Shown here: piece by piece, positions 63,144 to 64,000 of the stretch
How the letters are laid out: every line of letters begins with the position of its first letter
Numbering within the stretch: position 1 is the stretch's first letter
From: Phenylobacterium sp. LH3H17
Lineage (GTDB): Bacteria > Pseudomonadota > Alphaproteobacteria > Caulobacterales > Caulobacteraceae
Direction of reading: 5' to 3'
Assembly (NCBI RefSeq): GCF_024298925.1
Contig: NZ_CP101283.1
Coordinates: 930,001 to 994,000, forward strand
DNA length: 64,000 bases
Notes under the pieces: generated by a model
Seen by the model: only the letters and a program-made list of their open reading frames with translations
Databases searched by the model: none
Told to the model about the DNA's origin: nothing
Translations under genes and position numbers: made by a program

Positions 63144-64000
63144 TCAGTTAGATTGGCTCGCCATGAACGCGGCGAAGCGGTCCTGCCAATCCGGATGCCA
63201 GCGAGAGAGCGGAGGACGGTTTTCGATCGGGTCGCCAATGGCCCACGCCATCCGCTTCTCGTCGGTCTCACGCGACACATCGTTGTCGGGGCAGAGGATA
63301 TAGAAATCGCCTCGCCCGAGGCTCTCCAGCATGAACTCGATCACCTGGTCGGCCGTCCAGGCGGCGGCCGGCTTCTGAGTGACGAGGCCTCCGCCGGTCA
63401 TGCCGGTGAAGGTGAAGCCGGGGATCAAGAGGTGGGCGCTGATGCGGCATCCGGCTGTGTTGCGTAATTCATGCTGCATCGCTTCAGTGTACGCCTTCAC
63501 GGCGGCTTTCGAGACGTTATAGGCCGGGTTGCCTGGCGGGGTGGTGATGCCTTGCTTTGAGCCGGTGGCGATCACGTATCCAGCGCGACCACTTTCTATC
63601 ATGGCGGGCAGGAAGGCTTGCGCCCCGTTCAGCACGCCCCAGAAGTTGACCTCCATCAAAGCGCGCCAAGCGTCTTGGTTCTGCCAGGTGACGCCTGGGT
63701 TGGCGCCGGTTCCGGCATTCAGCATCAGCACCCCGACATCGCCGAAGTGGCTGTGTGTCAGGTCCCTCAGTCGCTCGAGGTCGGAAGGCTTTGACACATC
63801 AGTTGGCACGGCGGCGACGCGCCCCCCTGCCTCGCGAATAGAAGTCTCCGCAGCCCGCAATTTCTCGCCGGACTGATCGGCCAGGACGACGGGAAGTCCG
63901 AGGGCCGCAAAGCGCCGTGCGGCCGCTAGGCCGATGCCGCTCGCGGCGCCGGTGATCACCACGGCTCCGCCGTCTGCGATCGGGAGGAGGTTCTGGAACG
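63144..64000 (-). CDS. SDR family NAD(P)-dependent oxidoreductase (5' end outside window)
   Basis: Frame open to the window edge, reading FQNLLPIADGGAVVITGAAS before GIGLAAARRFAALG; the true start lies upstream of base 64000. Rossmann loop TGAASGIG, NAG motif LMLNAGTG, active-site VIATGSKQG with YNVSK (Tyr and Lys). Reduces or oxidises an unknown alcohol/ketone. The stop at 63144 is close to the transposase remnant. Confidence 0.88.
   Translation of the reverse strand, partial: FQNLLPIADGGAVVITGAASGIGLAAARRFAALGLPVVLADQSGEKLRAAETSIREAGGRVAAVPTDVSKPSDLERLRDLTHSHFGDVGVLMLNAGTGANPGVTWQNQDAWRALMEVNFWGVLNGAQAFLPAMIESGRAGYVIATGSKQGITTPPGNPAYNVSKAAVKAYTEAMQHELRNTAGCRISAHLLIPGFTFTGMTGGGLVTQKPAAAWTADQVIEFMLESLGRGDFYILCPDNDVSRETDEKRMAWAIGDPIENRPPLSRWHPDWQDRFAAFMASQSN

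Overview
The window is high-GC, densely packed alphaproteobacterial chromosome. A PodJ-type polar organiser gene with a full CtrA-type box (TTAA-N7-TTAAC) and GANTC sites upstream, many XRE/PAS/HWE signalling genes and an array of steroid-type acyl-CoA dehydrogenases point to Caulobacteraceae, most likely Phenylobacterium or Caulobacter (inference from gene content; no rRNA is present to settle it). No tRNA, rRNA or CRISPR array was found.

Layout. 1-3.2 kb: 3' part of a cytoplasmic protoglobin-type chemoreceptor, a terminase-small-subunit-like HTH protein, a secreted protein and a peptidase S51-like protein. 3.2-4.9 kb: a visibly less GC-rich islet with a three-Cys-motif protein (Gp37/Gp68, DUF5131) convergent with its partner TcmP. 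4.9-6.9 kb: small envelope genes between two ~200-bp direct repeats that carry the 3' end and terminator of an acyl-CoA dehydrogenase gene. 6.9-13.2 kb: an operon of five acyl-CoA dehydrogenases (four large FadE26/ChsE4-like paralogues and one small FadE27/ChsE5-like partner). 13.3-20.8 kb: a short MprF-like enzyme, podJ, and a TauE/SafE, TIGR02186, DUF3429 membrane cassette. 20.8-24.1 kb: the pdeM and helicase half of the ligase-associated DNA repair set, the helicase carrying an in-frame palindromic repeat. 24.2-33.7 kb: small metabolic and stress genes, a Cj0069-type ATP-grasp protein, a DinG/XPD-type helicase, Coq4 and an Nramp relative. 33.8-37.1 kb: a divergent EF-G paralogue and a serine hydrolase. 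37.2-40.1 kb: chorismate mutase, HisC-type aminotransferase and prephenate dehydrogenase, i.e. tyrosine synthesis. 40.3-48.8 kb: an M24 peptidase, DUF2125, ChaC, PlsC, YdcF, FtsX, FtsE, a DUF3426 zinc-ribbon protein, a phosphoribosyltransferase and an LLM flavoprotein. 48.9-52.9 kb: argH-lptM-lysA, divergent from tlpA, then cspA. 53.1-61.7 kb: two hybrid histidine kinases, an HWE kinase, two XRE regulators, a serine hydrolase and an 860-bp gene-less stretch with inverted repeats. 61.7-64 kb: a retropepsin-like protease, a decayed IS6-family transposase and an SDR running off the end.

Most genes look like ordinary core or lineage-specific chromosome. Less ordinary are the three-Cys/TcmP pair, the palindromic element inside the helicase (its second copy shows a compensatory base change), the four-to-one dehydrogenase array, the duplicated gene end with its family of related terminators, the six tail-to-tail gene pairs that overlap by exactly four bases (CTAG or CTAA), and two divergent pairs whose start codons share bases or abut.
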